Positions 23,077-31,591 of a stretch of DNA of 64,000 nucleotides are shown piece after piece; within the stretch, counting starts at the first letter, position 1, and the number at the start of each line of letters is the position of its first letter. The DNA is taken from positions 241,001-305,000 of the forward strand of contig NZ_FLRH01000004.1 in the NCBI RefSeq assembly GCF_900089585.1, read 5' to 3'. Position numbers and translations under genes: made by a program. The notes under the pieces were generated by a model. It was given only the letters and a program-made list of their open reading frames with translations, did not search any database and was not told where the DNA came from. The stretch is from Micromonospora sediminicola (GTDB taxonomy: Bacteria > Actinomycetota > Actinomycetes > Mycobacteriales > Micromonosporaceae).

Positions 23077-24042
23077 TCAGCCGGCGCACAACCGGTCGGC
23101 GAGCGCGCGACCCAGGTCCCGGCCGGACCGCCAGGCGCTCTGCACCCGGGGCCGCCCGAACGCGTCGCCGGCCAGACCGATCCCGTCGGCGTCCAGGTGG
23201 TACGTCCCGCCCTCGGCCACCCGCACCGGCCGGGCGTACGTCCACCGGTGCACGTGGGTCGACGTGGCCGGCTCCGGCAGGCCGAGCAGGTCGCGCACCG
23301 CCTGTTCGACGGCCGGCCGGGCGGCGGTGGGTTGGAGCAGGTGCCCGGCGGCGAACTCGGCGGTGGTGTGCGCGACCAGCACCGGGGCCCCGTCGCCGCG
23401 CCGGTCGCCGTCGTCGCAGACCAGGCTCAGCACCGGGTGGTCGTTGACGAACGCGCCCCGGAAGTCGGGCCAGCGGCGGGACGGGAAGTGCAGCACGGCG
23501 GAGAGCGTGGACGCCCAGCGTTGCGCCGCCACCGCCCGGGTGGCCTCGGCGAACGCCGGGTCCAGCAGCAGGGCGGCCTGCGGCCCGGGCATGGCGAGCA
23601 CCACCGCCTCGGCCGCCCGCCCGTCCACCCGGGGCCCCGGCTCGACGGTCATGACCAGCCGGTCGTGGGTCACCGGAAGGCCGGCGGCCAGGTGTTCGAC
23701 GAGCGAGCGCAGCCCGCGCGGGGCGGCCCAGCGCACCGGGCCGGTCACCTCCTCGCGCCCGCGCGGCCCGTACGCGACCAGGGTGTCGGTCCACTCCCGC
23801 ACCAGCCCGGCGGCCTGCCAGTCGGCGACCACGGCGGCGAAGTCCGGGTCGTCGACGGTGAAGTATGCGGCGCCCAGGTCGGCGGGGCGGCCGTCGAAGC
23901 GCCTGCTGGCCATCCGCCCGCCGGTCACCCGACCGCGCTCCCGGACCTCCACCGGCACGCCGGCGCGGACCAGCTCGGTCGCGCACGCCACCCCGGCGAT
24001 CCCCGCGCCGACCACCACCACACCCGCCCGGTCCGCCGTCAT
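23077..24042 (-). CDS. renalase-like FAD-dependent amine oxidase
   Basis: A 321-residue flavoprotein. GVVVVGAGIAGVACATELVR (residues 6-25) is the FAD Rossmann motif and GRVTGGRMASRRF follows as in renalase-type NAD(P)/FAD oxidoreductases. The C-terminal GIGLAGDAFGRPRVQSAWRS is the second FAD contact. Bacterial renalases oxidise isomeric NAD(P)H; other substrates are possible. I use the ATG at 24042 since residues upstream show no homology, and a TACGAT box ends exactly 6 bases before it. It converges with the antiporter, 10 bases apart. Confidence 0.75.
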   Translation of the reverse strand: MTADRAGVVVVGAGIAGVACATELVRAGVPVEVRERGRVTGGRMASRRFDGRPADLGAAYFTVDDPDFAAVVADWQAAGLVREWTDTLVAYGPRGREEVTGPVRWAAPRGLRSLVEHLAAGLPVTHDRLVMTVEPGPRVDGRAAEAVVLAMPGPQAALLLDPAFAEATRAVAAQRWASTLSAVLHFPSRRWPDFRGAFVNDHPVLSLVCDDGDRRGDGAPVLVAHTTAEFAAGHLLQPTAARPAVEQAVRDLLGLPEPATSTHVHRWTYARPVRVAEGGTYHLDADGIGLAGDAFGRPRVQSAWRSGRDLGRALADRLCAG

Positions 24043-24054
24043 GTCGTGATCGTA
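24043..24054 (-). promoter_or_regulatory. leaderless-type -10 box for the renalase-like gene
   Basis: TACGAT (24054-24049, minus strand) ends 6 bases before the ATG at 24042; no Shine-Dalgarno. Confidence 0.5.
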
Positions 24055-24122
24055 GGCGGCGAACGGCATGAACCGGCCGGCACGGGGGTAGTGGAACACC
24101 TGTTCGAGGAGAGGTGATCAGC

Positions 24123-24329
24123 ATGACCGACCGCAACAACAACCCGGACGCCGCCGTCAAGGACCCGGACGACTGGGTGACCGGCGACGAGCCGCCGACC
24201 GCGGCCCAGGAGTCCTACCTGCACACCCTGGCCCAGGAGGCGGGCGAGCAGGTGCCGGACGGGCTGACCAAGGCCGAGGCGTCGCGCCGGATCGACGAGC
24301 TCCAGGCGGAGACCGGCCGGGGCCGCTGA
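24123..24329 (+). CDS. DUF3072 family protein
   Basis: A 68-residue hydrophilic protein: WVTGDEPPTAAQESYLHTLA and then LTKAEASRRIDELQ are the DUF3072 signature. Function unknown; related proteins appear as a C-terminal extension or as small stand-alone genes in actinobacteria and often look stress-related. GGAGAGG stands 8 bases before the ATG. It ends 2 bases from the convergent metallophosphoesterase. Confidence 0.75.
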   Translation: MTDRNNNPDAAVKDPDDWVTGDEPPTAAQESYLHTLAQEAGEQVPDGLTKAEASRRIDELQAETGRGR

Positions 24330-24331
24330 GG

Positions 24332-24832
24332 TCAGCGCGGGGGCAGGCGGTGCAGCTCGACCCGGTCGAGCCGCCCCGCCGCCACCCGCGCGGTCAGATA
24401 GGTCGCGTACGGCTGGGCCCGCCGGTCGGTCGGCGAGCCCGGGTTGAGCAGACGCAGCCCGCCCGGCGCGACGCTGTCCCACGGGATGTGCGAGTGGCCG
24501 AACACCAGCACGTCGCGGTCGCCGTACGCGGCGGCGCAGCGCTCCTCGCGGCGGGTCTTCGGGCCGGTCTCGTGCACCACCGCGACCCGCAGCCCGTCCA
24601 GCTCGACCCGGGCCACCTCGGGCAGCCGGGCGCGCAGCGGCGGGCCGTCGTTGTTGCCGTACACGCCGACCAGCCGGCGGGACCGCGCCTCCAGGTCGTC
24701 CAGCAGCGACTCGTCCACCCAGTCGCCGGCGTGCAGCACCACGTCGGCCGCGTCGACCGCCGCCCACAGCGCGGCCGGCAGGTCCTTCGCCCGCTTCGGC
24801 ACGTGGGTGTCCGCCATGATCACCAGCTCCAT
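24332..24832 (-). CDS. YfcE/MJ0936-type metallophosphoesterase
   Basis: A 166-residue calcineurin-like phosphodiesterase. All metal-site motifs are visible in order: MADTHVPKR, VVLHAGDWVD, GVYGNNDGPP, VVHETGPK, VFGHSHIPWDS, and the family tail LLNPGSPTDRRAQPYATY. Members hydrolyse phosphodiesters in vitro; the cellular substrate is unknown. The start ATG at 24832 places DTH at residues 8-10. Confidence 0.85.
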   Translation of the reverse strand: MELVIMADTHVPKRAKDLPAALWAAVDAADVVLHAGDWVDESLLDDLEARSRRLVGVYGNNDGPPLRARLPEVARVELDGLRVAVVHETGPKTRREERCAAAYGDRDVLVFGHSHIPWDSVAPGGLRLLNPGSPTDRRAQPYATYLTARVAAGRLDRVELHRLPPR

Positions 24833-24923
24833 CCCCCCATCCTCCCCCACCCCTCGCCGCCGGGCCGCGATCAAGGAGTGCGACGACGCGAAGTCGTTGA
24901 TCAAACCCCGGGGCCGGTGGGCC

Positions 24924-24935
24924 TAGGATGACGGG
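24924..24935 (+). promoter_or_regulatory. leaderless-type -10 box for the XRE regulator
   Basis: TAGGAT (24924-24929) ends 6 bases before the GTG at 24936; no Shine-Dalgarno. Confidence 0.55.
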
Positions 24936-25766
24936 GTGGGCGAGGTCGGCGGGCTGCTGCGGGAGTGGCGGACCCGGCGGCGGCTCAGTCAGCTCGCGCT
25001 CGCCCACGAGGCGGAGATCTCCCCCCGGCACCTGAGCTTTCTGGAGACCGGGCGCTCCGCGCCCAGCCGGGAGATGGTGCTCCGGCTGGCCGAGCACCTG
25101 GACGTGCCGCTGCGCGACCGCGATCAGCTGCTGCTCGCCGCCGGCTACGCGCCGGTCTACCCCCGACGCGCCCTCGACTCCCCCGAGCTGAGCCGGGTCC
25201 GCGCGGCGGTCCGGCTGGTGCTGCGGGCGCACGAACCCTGGCCCGCGGTGGCGGTGGACCGACGGTGGCGGCTGGTCGACGGCAACGCGGCGGTGCCGGT
25301 GCTCACCGCCGGCGCGGCGCCGCACCTGCTGCGGCCGCCGGTGAACGCGCTGCGGCTGACCCTGCACCCGGACGGGCTGGCGCCCCGGGTGCTCAACCTC
25401 GGGCAGTGGCGGGCGCACCTGCTGGCCCGGCTGCGCCGGCAGGCGCAGCTCACCGCCGACCCCGACCTCACCGCGCTCCTCGACGAGCTGCGCGGATACC
25501 CGGGCGGGACCGACCCGGAGCCGGTCGAGCCGGGGCCGGGCGACGTGGTGGTGCCGCTGCGGCTGCGGCACGGCGACGGCGAGTTGACCCTGCTCAGCAC
25601 GGTGTCCACGTTCGGCACCCCGCTCGACGTCACCGTGGAGGAGCTGTCCATCGAGACGTTCCTGCCCGGCGACGACGCCACCGCCGCCGCGTTGCGCGCC
25701 GCGACGCCGGGCGGAGCGCCGCTCAGGCGCCCTGACCCTGGTTCTGCATCAGGCCACCGTCCATGA
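24936..25766 (+). CDS. XRE family regulator with MmyB-like domain
   Basis: A 276-residue transcription factor. Residues about 5-62 form an XRE helix-turn-helix: LREWRTRRRLSQLALAHEAE, then SPRHLSFLETGRSAPSREMV. The rest resembles the MmyB-like ligand-binding domain, which in other proteins binds fatty acids. Such regulators usually control a neighbouring short-chain dehydrogenase; here an SDR gene converges with it and overlaps its last 44 bases. Translation probably starts on a leaderless mRNA. Confidence 0.8.
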   Translation: MGEVGGLLREWRTRRRLSQLALAHEAEISPRHLSFLETGRSAPSREMVLRLAEHLDVPLRDRDQLLLAAGYAPVYPRRALDSPELSRVRAAVRLVLRAHEPWPAVAVDRRWRLVDGNAAVPVLTAGAAPHLLRPPVNALRLTLHPDGLAPRVLNLGQWRAHLLARLRRQAQLTADPDLTALLDELRGYPGGTDPEPVEPGPGDVVVPLRLRHGDGELTLLSTVSTFGTPLDVTVEELSIETFLPGDDATAAALRAATPGGAPLRRPDPGSASGHRP

Positions 25767-26502
25767 AGTACGTCGACCCGGTGACGTAGTCGGCGTCGTC
25801 GCTGGCGAGGAAGACGGCCAGCTTGGCGATCTCGGACGGTTGCGCGGCCCGCTTCCAGGGGATGCTCTGCACCTGCTCCTCCAGATACTTCGGATCGTCG
25901 ATCGCCTCCTGGTTGAACGGGGTGAGCACCATGCCCGGACCGATGTTGTTGACGTTCATCCGCATCGGCGCGACCTCCAGCGCCAGGCTCTTGGCGAACT
26001 CCAGCATCGCGCCCTTGCTGGTGTCGTAGTCGGCGCCGCCGGCCCGGGCCACCTCCTGGTGGATCGAGGTGATGTTGATGATCCGACCGCCGCCGCCCTG
26101 CTCCTTGCGGTGGCGCACGAAGCGCCGCGAGCAGAAGAACGTCCCGTAGACGTTGGTCCGGATGCACCGGTCCCACGTCTCGGTGTCCAGGTCGGCGACC
26201 GGGATGCCGGAGGCGTCCACACCGGCGTCGTTCATCAGCACGTCCAACCGGTCGAACTCGGCCAGCGCCTCGTCGAACATGGCCTCGACCTGGTGCTCGA
26301 CGCTGATGTCGCCCTGCACCACCACGGCCCGGCGACCGACCTTCTCGATCTCGGCCCGGGTGTGGTTGGCCCCGGCGTGGTCGTGCAGGTAGTGCACCAC
26401 CACGTCGGCGCCCTCCCGGCCGAACTCGATCGCGGTGGCCTGCCCGATGCCCGAGTCCGAGCCGGTGATCAGGGCGGTCTTCCCCGCCAGCCGTCCGGTC
26501 AT
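25723..26502 (-). CDS. SDR family oxidoreductase (glucose dehydrogenase-like)
   Basis: Classical SDR of 259 residues: ALITGSDSGIGQATAIEFGR holds the TGxxxGIG cofactor motif, NDAGVD the NAG-like motif, ITSIHQEV the catalytic Ser, and DYDTSKGAM the Tyr and Lys. The C-terminus DYVTGSTYFMDGGLMQN is typical of glucose 1-dehydrogenase-like enzymes. The start has GGAGGGAGC eight bases upstream and overlaps the stop of the GH15 gene (ATGA), so the two form an operon; a role in sugar oxidation after GH15 action is plausible. Its 3' end overlaps the XRE gene on the other strand. Confidence 0.85.
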   Translation of the reverse strand: MTGRLAGKTALITGSDSGIGQATAIEFGREGADVVVHYLHDHAGANHTRAEIEKVGRRAVVVQGDISVEHQVEAMFDEALAEFDRLDVLMNDAGVDASGIPVADLDTETWDRCIRTNVYGTFFCSRRFVRHRKEQGGGGRIINITSIHQEVARAGGADYDTSKGAMLEFAKSLALEVAPMRMNVNNIGPGMVLTPFNQEAIDDPKYLEEQVQSIPWKRAAQPSEIAKLAVFLASDDADYVTGSTYFMDGGLMQNQGQGA

Positions 26503-28334
26503 CCGGTTGCTCCCTCCGTGTGGGCCGCGCCGGTCGGCACGGCCGCTCGTTCGCCGGCGCGTCGCGCCACGGCGTCGGTGATCCGGCCCGCGGCGATGAT
26601 CAGGCCGATGTGCGAGAACGCCTGCGGGAAGTTGCCGACCTGCTCGCCGGTCGCCTGGTCGATCTGCTCGGCGTAGAGGCCGAGATCGTTGGCGCGGGCG
26701 GTGAGCTGCTCGAACATCTGCCGGGCCCGGTCGATCTCGCCCGCCTCGGCCCGGCAGGCGGCCAGCCAGAACGAGCAGATCACGAAGCCGGCCGGGTCGT
26801 CGTCCCAGCGACGCAGCAGCCCGTCCCGGGACAACCGGCGCTCCACCACGTCCATGGTGGCGCGCATCCGCGGGTCGTCGGCGGGCAGGAAGCCGACCAA
26901 CGGCATGATCAGCACCGAGGCGTCCAGGTCGTCGGAGTCGAACGCGCCGGTGAACGCGCCGACCCGCTCGTTCCAGCCCCGGTCGAGCACCACCGCGCGC
27001 ACCTCGTCGCGGGCGGCGGCCCACCGCGCCACGTCGGCGGGCTCGCCGATGCGCGGCCCGAACCGGACGGCCCGGTCCAGCGCGGTCCAGCACTCGACCT
27101 TCGACGAGACGTAGTGCCGCTCCGCGTCGCGCGCCTCCCACATGCCGGCGTCGGGCCGGTGCCAGTCGCGTACCGCCTGGTCGGCGAGGGTGTGCAGCAG
27201 GTGGCGGACCTCGGGCGACATCGGGTCGAGGTAGTGGCGCATCAACCAGGCCGCGTCGAGCACCTCGCCCAGCACGTCGTTCTGCCGCTGCCGCCAGGCG
27301 TCGTTGCCGACCAGCACCGGCCGGCTGCCGTCGTAGCCGGCGAGATGGTCGAGGTCGTGCTCGGTGAGGTCCCGCTCCCCCTCGACGCCGTACATGATCG
27401 GCACCGGGGCGTCGCCGATCCGGCCCATCGCCCGGGCCACCCAGGTGAACTGCCGGTCCGCCTCGTCCGGGCAGGCGGCCCGCCAGAGCGCCTGGAGGGT
27501 GAGGCTGAAGTCGCGGAGCCAGACGAAGCGGTAGTCGTAGTTGCGGTCCCCGCCGATCTGCTCCGGCAGCGAGGCGGTGGCCGCCGCGACGACCGCCCCG
27601 CTCGGCCCGTACGTCATGCCCTGCACCACCATCGCGCTGCGCCGGACCTGGTCGCGGTACTCGCCCCGGTAGTCGTGCAGGTCCGCCCAGGAGCGCCAGC
27701 CCGTGACCGCGTCGGCCACGACCCGCGCCGCGTCGGGCAGCTGCGGGTCGGTGCCGGAGTACGTCGGGGCGTACCCCAGGGTGAACCGGTGGGTGCTGCC
27801 GGCGCGGGCGGTGAACCGCCCGACGGCGGCCGCGTCGGTGAGGCTCAGCGGAACGTCGGCGCGCAGGTCCAGGCGGCACACGCCGGCCGCCGCGCTGATC
27901 ACCCCGTCGCGTTCGACGAGGTAGGCGCGGACCCGGCCGTACTCGAAACGCGGCACGTAGTCGGTCCGCATCGGCACCTCGCCGCTGAGCCCCTCGACCA
28001 CGCGGGCGAGCACGCGTGGCGGTCGCAGCCCGATCTCGTGGCCGCGCGCGCCGGGCTCCAGCGCCAGCGTGTCGGTGACGGCCACCGCGCCGGTCGAGGT
28101 GCTGAACACGGTACGCAGGACCAGCGTGTCGTCCAGATAGGAGCGGGTGCTGGTGAACTCGCCCTCGGGGCGGACGCTCCAGTACCCCGCGTCGCTGCCG
28201 AGCAGCCGGCCGAAGACCGACGGCGCGTCGAACCGGTGCGGGCACCACCAGTTGATCGCGCCGGCCCGGTCCACCAGCGCCGCGCTGCACCCGTCGGCGA
28301 GGAAGCCGTGCTCGCTGATCCGTCCGGTCCGCAC
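26499..28334 (-). CDS. glycoside hydrolase family 15 protein (glucoamylase/trehalase-like)
   Basis: A 611-residue GH15 enzyme. The N-terminal beta-rich domain starts ISEHGFLADGCSAALVDRAG, the usual opening of bacterial GH15 trehalase-like proteins. The catalytic (alpha/alpha)6 barrel shows GDRNYDYRFVWLRDFSLTLQ, then DAGMWEARDAERHYVSSKVE (general acid Glu), and near the end LYAEQIDQATGEQVGNFPQA with the base Glu. It likely cleaves trehalose or alpha-glucan ends in the cytoplasm; no signal peptide is present. Start is GTG at 28334. A possible stress-type promoter (GCAT-N15-GGGTAG) stands just upstream. Confidence 0.88.
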   Translation of the reverse strand: MRTGRISEHGFLADGCSAALVDRAGAINWWCPHRFDAPSVFGRLLGSDAGYWSVRPEGEFTSTRSYLDDTLVLRTVFSTSTGAVAVTDTLALEPGARGHEIGLRPPRVLARVVEGLSGEVPMRTDYVPRFEYGRVRAYLVERDGVISAAAGVCRLDLRADVPLSLTDAAAVGRFTARAGSTHRFTLGYAPTYSGTDPQLPDAARVVADAVTGWRSWADLHDYRGEYRDQVRRSAMVVQGMTYGPSGAVVAAATASLPEQIGGDRNYDYRFVWLRDFSLTLQALWRAACPDEADRQFTWVARAMGRIGDAPVPIMYGVEGERDLTEHDLDHLAGYDGSRPVLVGNDAWRQRQNDVLGEVLDAAWLMRHYLDPMSPEVRHLLHTLADQAVRDWHRPDAGMWEARDAERHYVSSKVECWTALDRAVRFGPRIGEPADVARWAAARDEVRAVVLDRGWNERVGAFTGAFDSDDLDASVLIMPLVGFLPADDPRMRATMDVVERRLSRDGLLRRWDDDPAGFVICSFWLAACRAEAGEIDRARQMFEQLTARANDLGLYAEQIDQATGEQVGNFPQAFSHIGLIIAAGRITDAVARRAGERAAVPTGAAHTEGATG

Positions 28335-28445
28335 GGTCGTGGCTACCCGCCCGGGCCGGAGCCATGCCTGGCCGCATCCGTGCCGTCGACCGCGTTACCG
28401 CCCGCCGCCGACGGGAACGCGGCGGGTTGACGAAGGAGGATGCTC

Positions 28446-29033
28446 ATGACCAGACCCTCGACTCCGACCGCGGCCTGGCGACCCGGAATGCCGGGCGGCG
28501 ACAACCTCCCGTCCGGCCCGGGCGGTCGCCCGACGCCGCCGAGCGGGGACGGGCACGGGCCGCAGGCCGGTGCGCCGACCGTCACGATCGGCTCGTACCC
28601 GGACTATCCGTCCGCCCAGCGCGTGGTGGACTATCTGGCCGACAACCGGTTCCCGGTGGAACGGACCTCGATCGTCGGCACGAACCTGACGCTGGTGGAG
28701 ACCGTGATGGGGCGGCTCACCACGGGGCGGGCGGCCCTGCTGGGCGCCGGCACCGGCGCCTGGTTCGGCCTGTTCATCGGGTTGCTGTTCGGCATCTTCA
28801 CCGCGGGCAACTGGTTGGCGGTGATCCTGGTCGGGCTGGTCATCGGCGCGATCTGGGGCGCCGTGTTCGGCGCGGTCGCGCACGCCATGACCGGTGGGCA
28901 GCGCGACTTCACCTCGGCCAGCTCGCTGCGGGCCGGCCAGTACGCGGTCACCGTGGAGGCGGAGGTGGCGGAGCAGGCGCGGCAGCTGCTGGGCCGGATG
29001 CACCTCACGCCGACCGGCGCCACCGCCCGCTGA
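28446..29033 (+). CDS. general stress protein, Gsp17M-like
   Basis: A 195-residue protein with a Pro/Gly-rich N-terminus (about 1-45), a ferredoxin-like segment TIGSYPDYPSAQRVVDYLAD, two adjacent hydrophobic helices (GAWFGLFIGLLFGIF and WLAVILVGLVIGAIWGAVFG), and a second conserved block YAVTVEAEVAEQARQLL. This is the general stress protein 17M arrangement. GGAGGA lies five bases before the ATG at 28446. A weak stress-type promoter, GTTA-N15-GGGAAC, is at 28394-28418. Confidence 0.75.
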   Translation: MTRPSTPTAAWRPGMPGGDNLPSGPGGRPTPPSGDGHGPQAGAPTVTIGSYPDYPSAQRVVDYLADNRFPVERTSIVGTNLTLVETVMGRLTTGRAALLGAGTGAWFGLFIGLLFGIFTAGNWLAVILVGLVIGAIWGAVFGAVAHAMTGGQRDFTSASSLRAGQYAVTVEAEVAEQARQLLGRMHLTPTGATAR

Positions 29034-29048
29034 GCGGCGCGACACGGC

Positions 29049-29077
29049 GAGGGAGGGCCCGCTGCGGGTCCTCCCTC
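29049..29077. terminator. hairpin terminator
   Basis: A 12-base-pair stem with one G-T pair (29049-29060 with 29066-29077), between the convergent stress protein and DUF1684 genes. Confidence 0.65.
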
Positions 29078-29082
29078 TCGCG

Positions 29083-29670
29083 TCAGGCGTGGTACGCCCG
29101 CTCGCCGGCGCGCAGCGGCACGTCGACGCGGTTCTCCGGCGGGGCGAGCGGGCAGGCCCACCGGTCGTCGTAGGCGCAGCTGGGGTTGTAGAGGTAGTTC
29201 GCGTCCAACCGCACCCGGCCGCCGGGCAGCACCGTCAGGCCGCGACCGAACGTGCCCTTGACCGTGTCGGTGAGGTACCGGCCCCCGCCGTACGCCCCGT
29301 CGCCGCAGGTGGCGTCGCGCACCGGTAGGAACAGCCCACCCCCGTACGCCTCGATCCACCACAGCGTCAGCGGCCCCCAGGGGGTCTCGGCGACCGCCAC
29401 CCGACGGTAGGAGACCACCCCGTCGGGGCCGCCGGTGTCGATGCTCAGCTCGCCCGAGGCGGGCCGCAGCGGCGCCTCGACCACGGCGTCCGGCTCGGGC
29501 GGGAACCAGCGCAGCCCGGTGAAGCCGGGCCGGTCGTCCGGCGGCACCGGGCTGCTCGGGTGGGTGCGGAACAGCTCGTCCCGGGCCGCCCGGAAGCCGT
29601 CCAGGTCCAGGTCCGAGAGGTAGAGCCGGGCCACCCGCTCCCGCCAGTCGAGCACGTCGAGATCGTCCAT
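29083..29670 (-). CDS. DUF1684 domain protein
   Basis: A 195-residue protein. DWRERVARLYLSDLDLDGFR at the start and the later GRYLTDTVKGTFGR and DANYLYNPSCAYDDRWACPL are the DUF1684 signature; the Cys and Asn cluster looks like a binding site, but no activity is established. A TAGGGT box (29683-29678, minus strand) ends 7 bases before the ATG and there is no Shine-Dalgarno, so the mRNA is probably leaderless. It is divergent from a MarR gene and shares an AT-rich control region with it. Confidence 0.8.
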   Translation of the reverse strand: MDDLDVLDWRERVARLYLSDLDLDGFRAARDELFRTHPSSPVPPDDRPGFTGLRWFPPEPDAVVEAPLRPASGELSIDTGGPDGVVSYRRVAVAETPWGPLTLWWIEAYGGGLFLPVRDATCGDGAYGGGRYLTDTVKGTFGRGLTVLPGGRVRLDANYLYNPSCAYDDRWACPLAPPENRVDVPLRAGERAYHA

Positions 29671-29761
29671 ACCCCGAACCCTAGCCGGGTGGTCAGTTCA
29701 AATTTCGACGGATACCTCATGCCAGCTCTCTGACGCACGCCCCGCCGACCGTGGAGGGCAC

Positions 29762-29795
29762 TTGTTTAAATTTTAAATAGTGCTACTGTTGCGGC
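29762..29795 (+). promoter_or_regulatory. promoter and MarR-type operator
   Basis: TTGTTT (29762-29767), 16 bases, TACTGT (29784-29789), then 6 bases to the ATG: a consensus-like leaderless promoter. Its spacer contains two TTTAAA palindromes one base apart (29765-29777), extremely AT-rich for this genome and well placed for MarR autorepression. A related box, TTCAAATTT (29698-29706), lies nearer the divergent DUF1684 gene. Confidence 0.6.
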
Positions 29796-30278
29796 ATGAC
29801 GGAGAGCCTGGACGCGGAGCGGACGGCCTGCTGGCGCGCGTACATCGAGTCGAGCCAGCGGCTGTTCACCCAGCTCGAGGACGACCTGCGCACGGACAGC
29901 GACCTCAGCTTCGCCGACTACCACGTGCTGGTGCTGCTCTCCGAGGCGCCCGGGCAGCGCCTGCGCATGGGTGAGCTGGCCGACCGGCTGGTCTTCTCGC
30001 CGAGCCGGCTGACCTACCAGATCACCACGATGCAGAAGCGCGGCCTGGTGGCCAAGGAGTCCTGCCCGGCCGACCGGCGCGGCAGCGAGGCCGTCCTCAC
30101 CGCGACCGGGCTGCTGGCCCTGCGCGAGGCCGCGCCGCACCACCTGCGCTCCGTGCGCACCCACCTGATCGACGACCTCGACGACGCCGAGGTCGCCTGC
30201 CTCACCCGGGTCTTCGAGCGGCTCGGCCGGCGCCTGCGCGCCGACCGCACCGCGTCGTCCACCCCGGCCGACAACTAG
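29796..30278 (+). CDS. MarR family transcriptional regulator
   Basis: A 160-residue winged-helix repressor. The DNA-binding core is RMGELADRLVFSPSRLTYQI with TTMQKRGLVAKESCPADRRG as the wing, and TATGLLALREAAPHHLRSVR leads into the dimerisation helix. Phenolic or oxidative ligands are common in the family. It is followed after 10 bases by the pirin gene, which it very likely controls, along with itself through the AT-rich operator upstream. Confidence 0.88.
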   Translation: MTESLDAERTACWRAYIESSQRLFTQLEDDLRTDSDLSFADYHVLVLLSEAPGQRLRMGELADRLVFSPSRLTYQITTMQKRGLVAKESCPADRRGSEAVLTATGLLALREAAPHHLRSVRTHLIDDLDDAEVACLTRVFERLGRRLRADRTASSTPADN

Positions 30279-30288
30279 GGAGCCCGCG

Positions 30289-31275
30289 ATGCCCGCGATC
30301 ACCGTCGACGACGTCCTCGTCCTGCCCCGCCTGCCGAAGCTGGACGAGTCCACCACCTACCGCCCGGTGCGCCGGGTCACCACCGCGCCCAGCGGCTACG
30401 AGGGCGAGGGCTTCCCGGTCCGCCGGGCCTTCGCCGGGGTCGCGATGACCGACCTGGACCCGTTCATCCACCTCGACCAGATGGGCGAGGTCGACTACGC
30501 GCCGGGCGAGCCGAAGGGCACCTCGTGGCACCCGCACCGGGGCTTCGAGACGGTGACCTACATGATCGACGGGATCATGGACCACCAGGACTCGACCGGT
30601 GGCGGCGGCACCATCACCGACGGCGACACCCAATGGATGACGGCCGGCAGCGGCCTGTTGCACATCGAGGCGCCGCCGGAGCACCTGGTGATGAGCGGCG
30701 GGCTGTTCCACGGCCTTCAGCTCTGGGTCAACCTGCCCCGGGTGGCCAAGATGAGCGCGCCCCGCTACCAGGACATCCGCGGCCGGGAGTCGGCGCTGCT
30801 GACCACGCCCGACGGCGGCGGCCTGATCCGGGTCATCGCCGGCGAGGTCGCCGGGCACCGCGGCCCGGGCTCGACGCACACGCCGATCACCATCGCGCAC
30901 GTCACGTTGCAGCCCGGCGCGGAGCTGAGCCTGCCCTGGCGGCCGGACTTCAACGCGCTGGTCTACGTGCTGGCCGGCCGCGGCACGGTCGGCACCGACC
31001 GGCGGCCGATCCACCTCGGCCAGCTCGCCGTGCACGGGCCCGGCGACGCGCTGCGGATCACCGCCGACCGGACGCAGGACGGCAACACCCCGGCGCTGGA
31101 GCTCTACCTGATGGGCGGGCAGCCGATCCGCGAGCCGGTGGCCCACTACGGCCCGTTCGTGATGAACACCCGGGCCGAGCTGATCCAGGCGGTCGAGGAC
31201 TTCCAGGCCGGCCGGCTCGGGGTGATCCCGACCGGGCGGGTGCCGCACAGCGACGGGCAGGGCGACCGGCCCTGA
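30289..31275 (+). CDS. pirin family protein
   Basis: A 328-residue bicupin. The N-terminal cupin carries the metal motif HPHRGFETVTYMIDG, with the partner residues in DHQDSTGGGG and HIEAPPEH; the C-terminal pirin domain follows (about 215-320). Bacterial pirins include quercetin dioxygenases and redox-sensing iron proteins. Operon with a MarR regulator suggests induction by an aromatic or oxidising compound. GGGAG precedes the ATG. Confidence 0.88.
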   Translation: MPAITVDDVLVLPRLPKLDESTTYRPVRRVTTAPSGYEGEGFPVRRAFAGVAMTDLDPFIHLDQMGEVDYAPGEPKGTSWHPHRGFETVTYMIDGIMDHQDSTGGGGTITDGDTQWMTAGSGLLHIEAPPEHLVMSGGLFHGLQLWVNLPRVAKMSAPRYQDIRGRESALLTTPDGGGLIRVIAGEVAGHRGPGSTHTPITIAHVTLQPGAELSLPWRPDFNALVYVLAGRGTVGTDRRPIHLGQLAVHGPGDALRITADRTQDGNTPALELYLMGGQPIREPVAHYGPFVMNTRAELIQAVEDFQAGRLGVIPTGRVPHSDGQGDRP

Positions 31276-31283
31276 CCTGCGAC

Positions 31284-31309
31284 GGGCGCCCCGGTCCACC
31301 GGGGCGCCC
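31284..31309. terminator. hairpin terminator
   Basis: Perfect 12-base complementary arms (31284-31295 with 31298-31309) after the pirin gene, facing the 42-codon gene on the other strand. Confidence 0.7.
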
Positions 31310-31319
31310 GGGTGCGGTC

Positions 31320-31448
31320 TCAGGAGACGGCGAAGATCCCGGCCACGCCGAGGATCACCATCAACAGCACCGCCACCAGCGCACCCCGCTCCCCCTCCAC
31401 CGCCTGGTCGCGGTCGTCGGTCACGGTGTTCGTCGTCTCGGCGGGCAT
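31320..31448 (-). CDS. 42-residue single-pass membrane protein
   Basis: A short gene with an acidic N-terminus, MPAETTNTVTDDRDQAVEGE, followed by one hydrophobic helix (ALVAVLLMVILGVAGIFAV) and then the stop. GGAGGC stands 6 bases before the ATG, and the coding strand uses the usual G/C third positions. No family recognised. The convergent hairpin at 31284-31309 would terminate it. Small single-helix proteins of this kind often tune a larger membrane complex, but no partner is evident. Confidence 0.65.
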   Translation of the reverse strand: MPAETTNTVTDDRDQAVEGERGALVAVLLMVILGVAGIFAVS

Positions 31449-31463
31449 GTCGGTGCCTCCTCG

Positions 31464-31490
31464 GTTTCGCGTTCCAGGGGTCCGGGGTAC
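31464..31490 (+). promoter_or_regulatory. SigB/SigF-type promoter upstream of phospholipase D
   Basis: GTTT (31464-31467), 17 bases, GGGTAC (31485-31490), about 100 bases before the phospholipase start. A second candidate -10, TACCGT (31553-31558), is closer to the gene. Confidence 0.45.
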
Positions 31491-31591
31491 CCCAGGCGCG
31501 TGCCACCGCCGCCGACCTGCTGCGTCGTGGTGCGGGGCCCGACCGGGGGTCCTACCGTGTGAGGACGTCGTCGACCTCGGGAGGCTGGAAC

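Noticed and set aside
30202..31506. Long minus-strand frame opposite the pirin gene
   Set aside because: High-GC antisense shadow with no recognisable domain; pirin on the plus strand is unambiguous.
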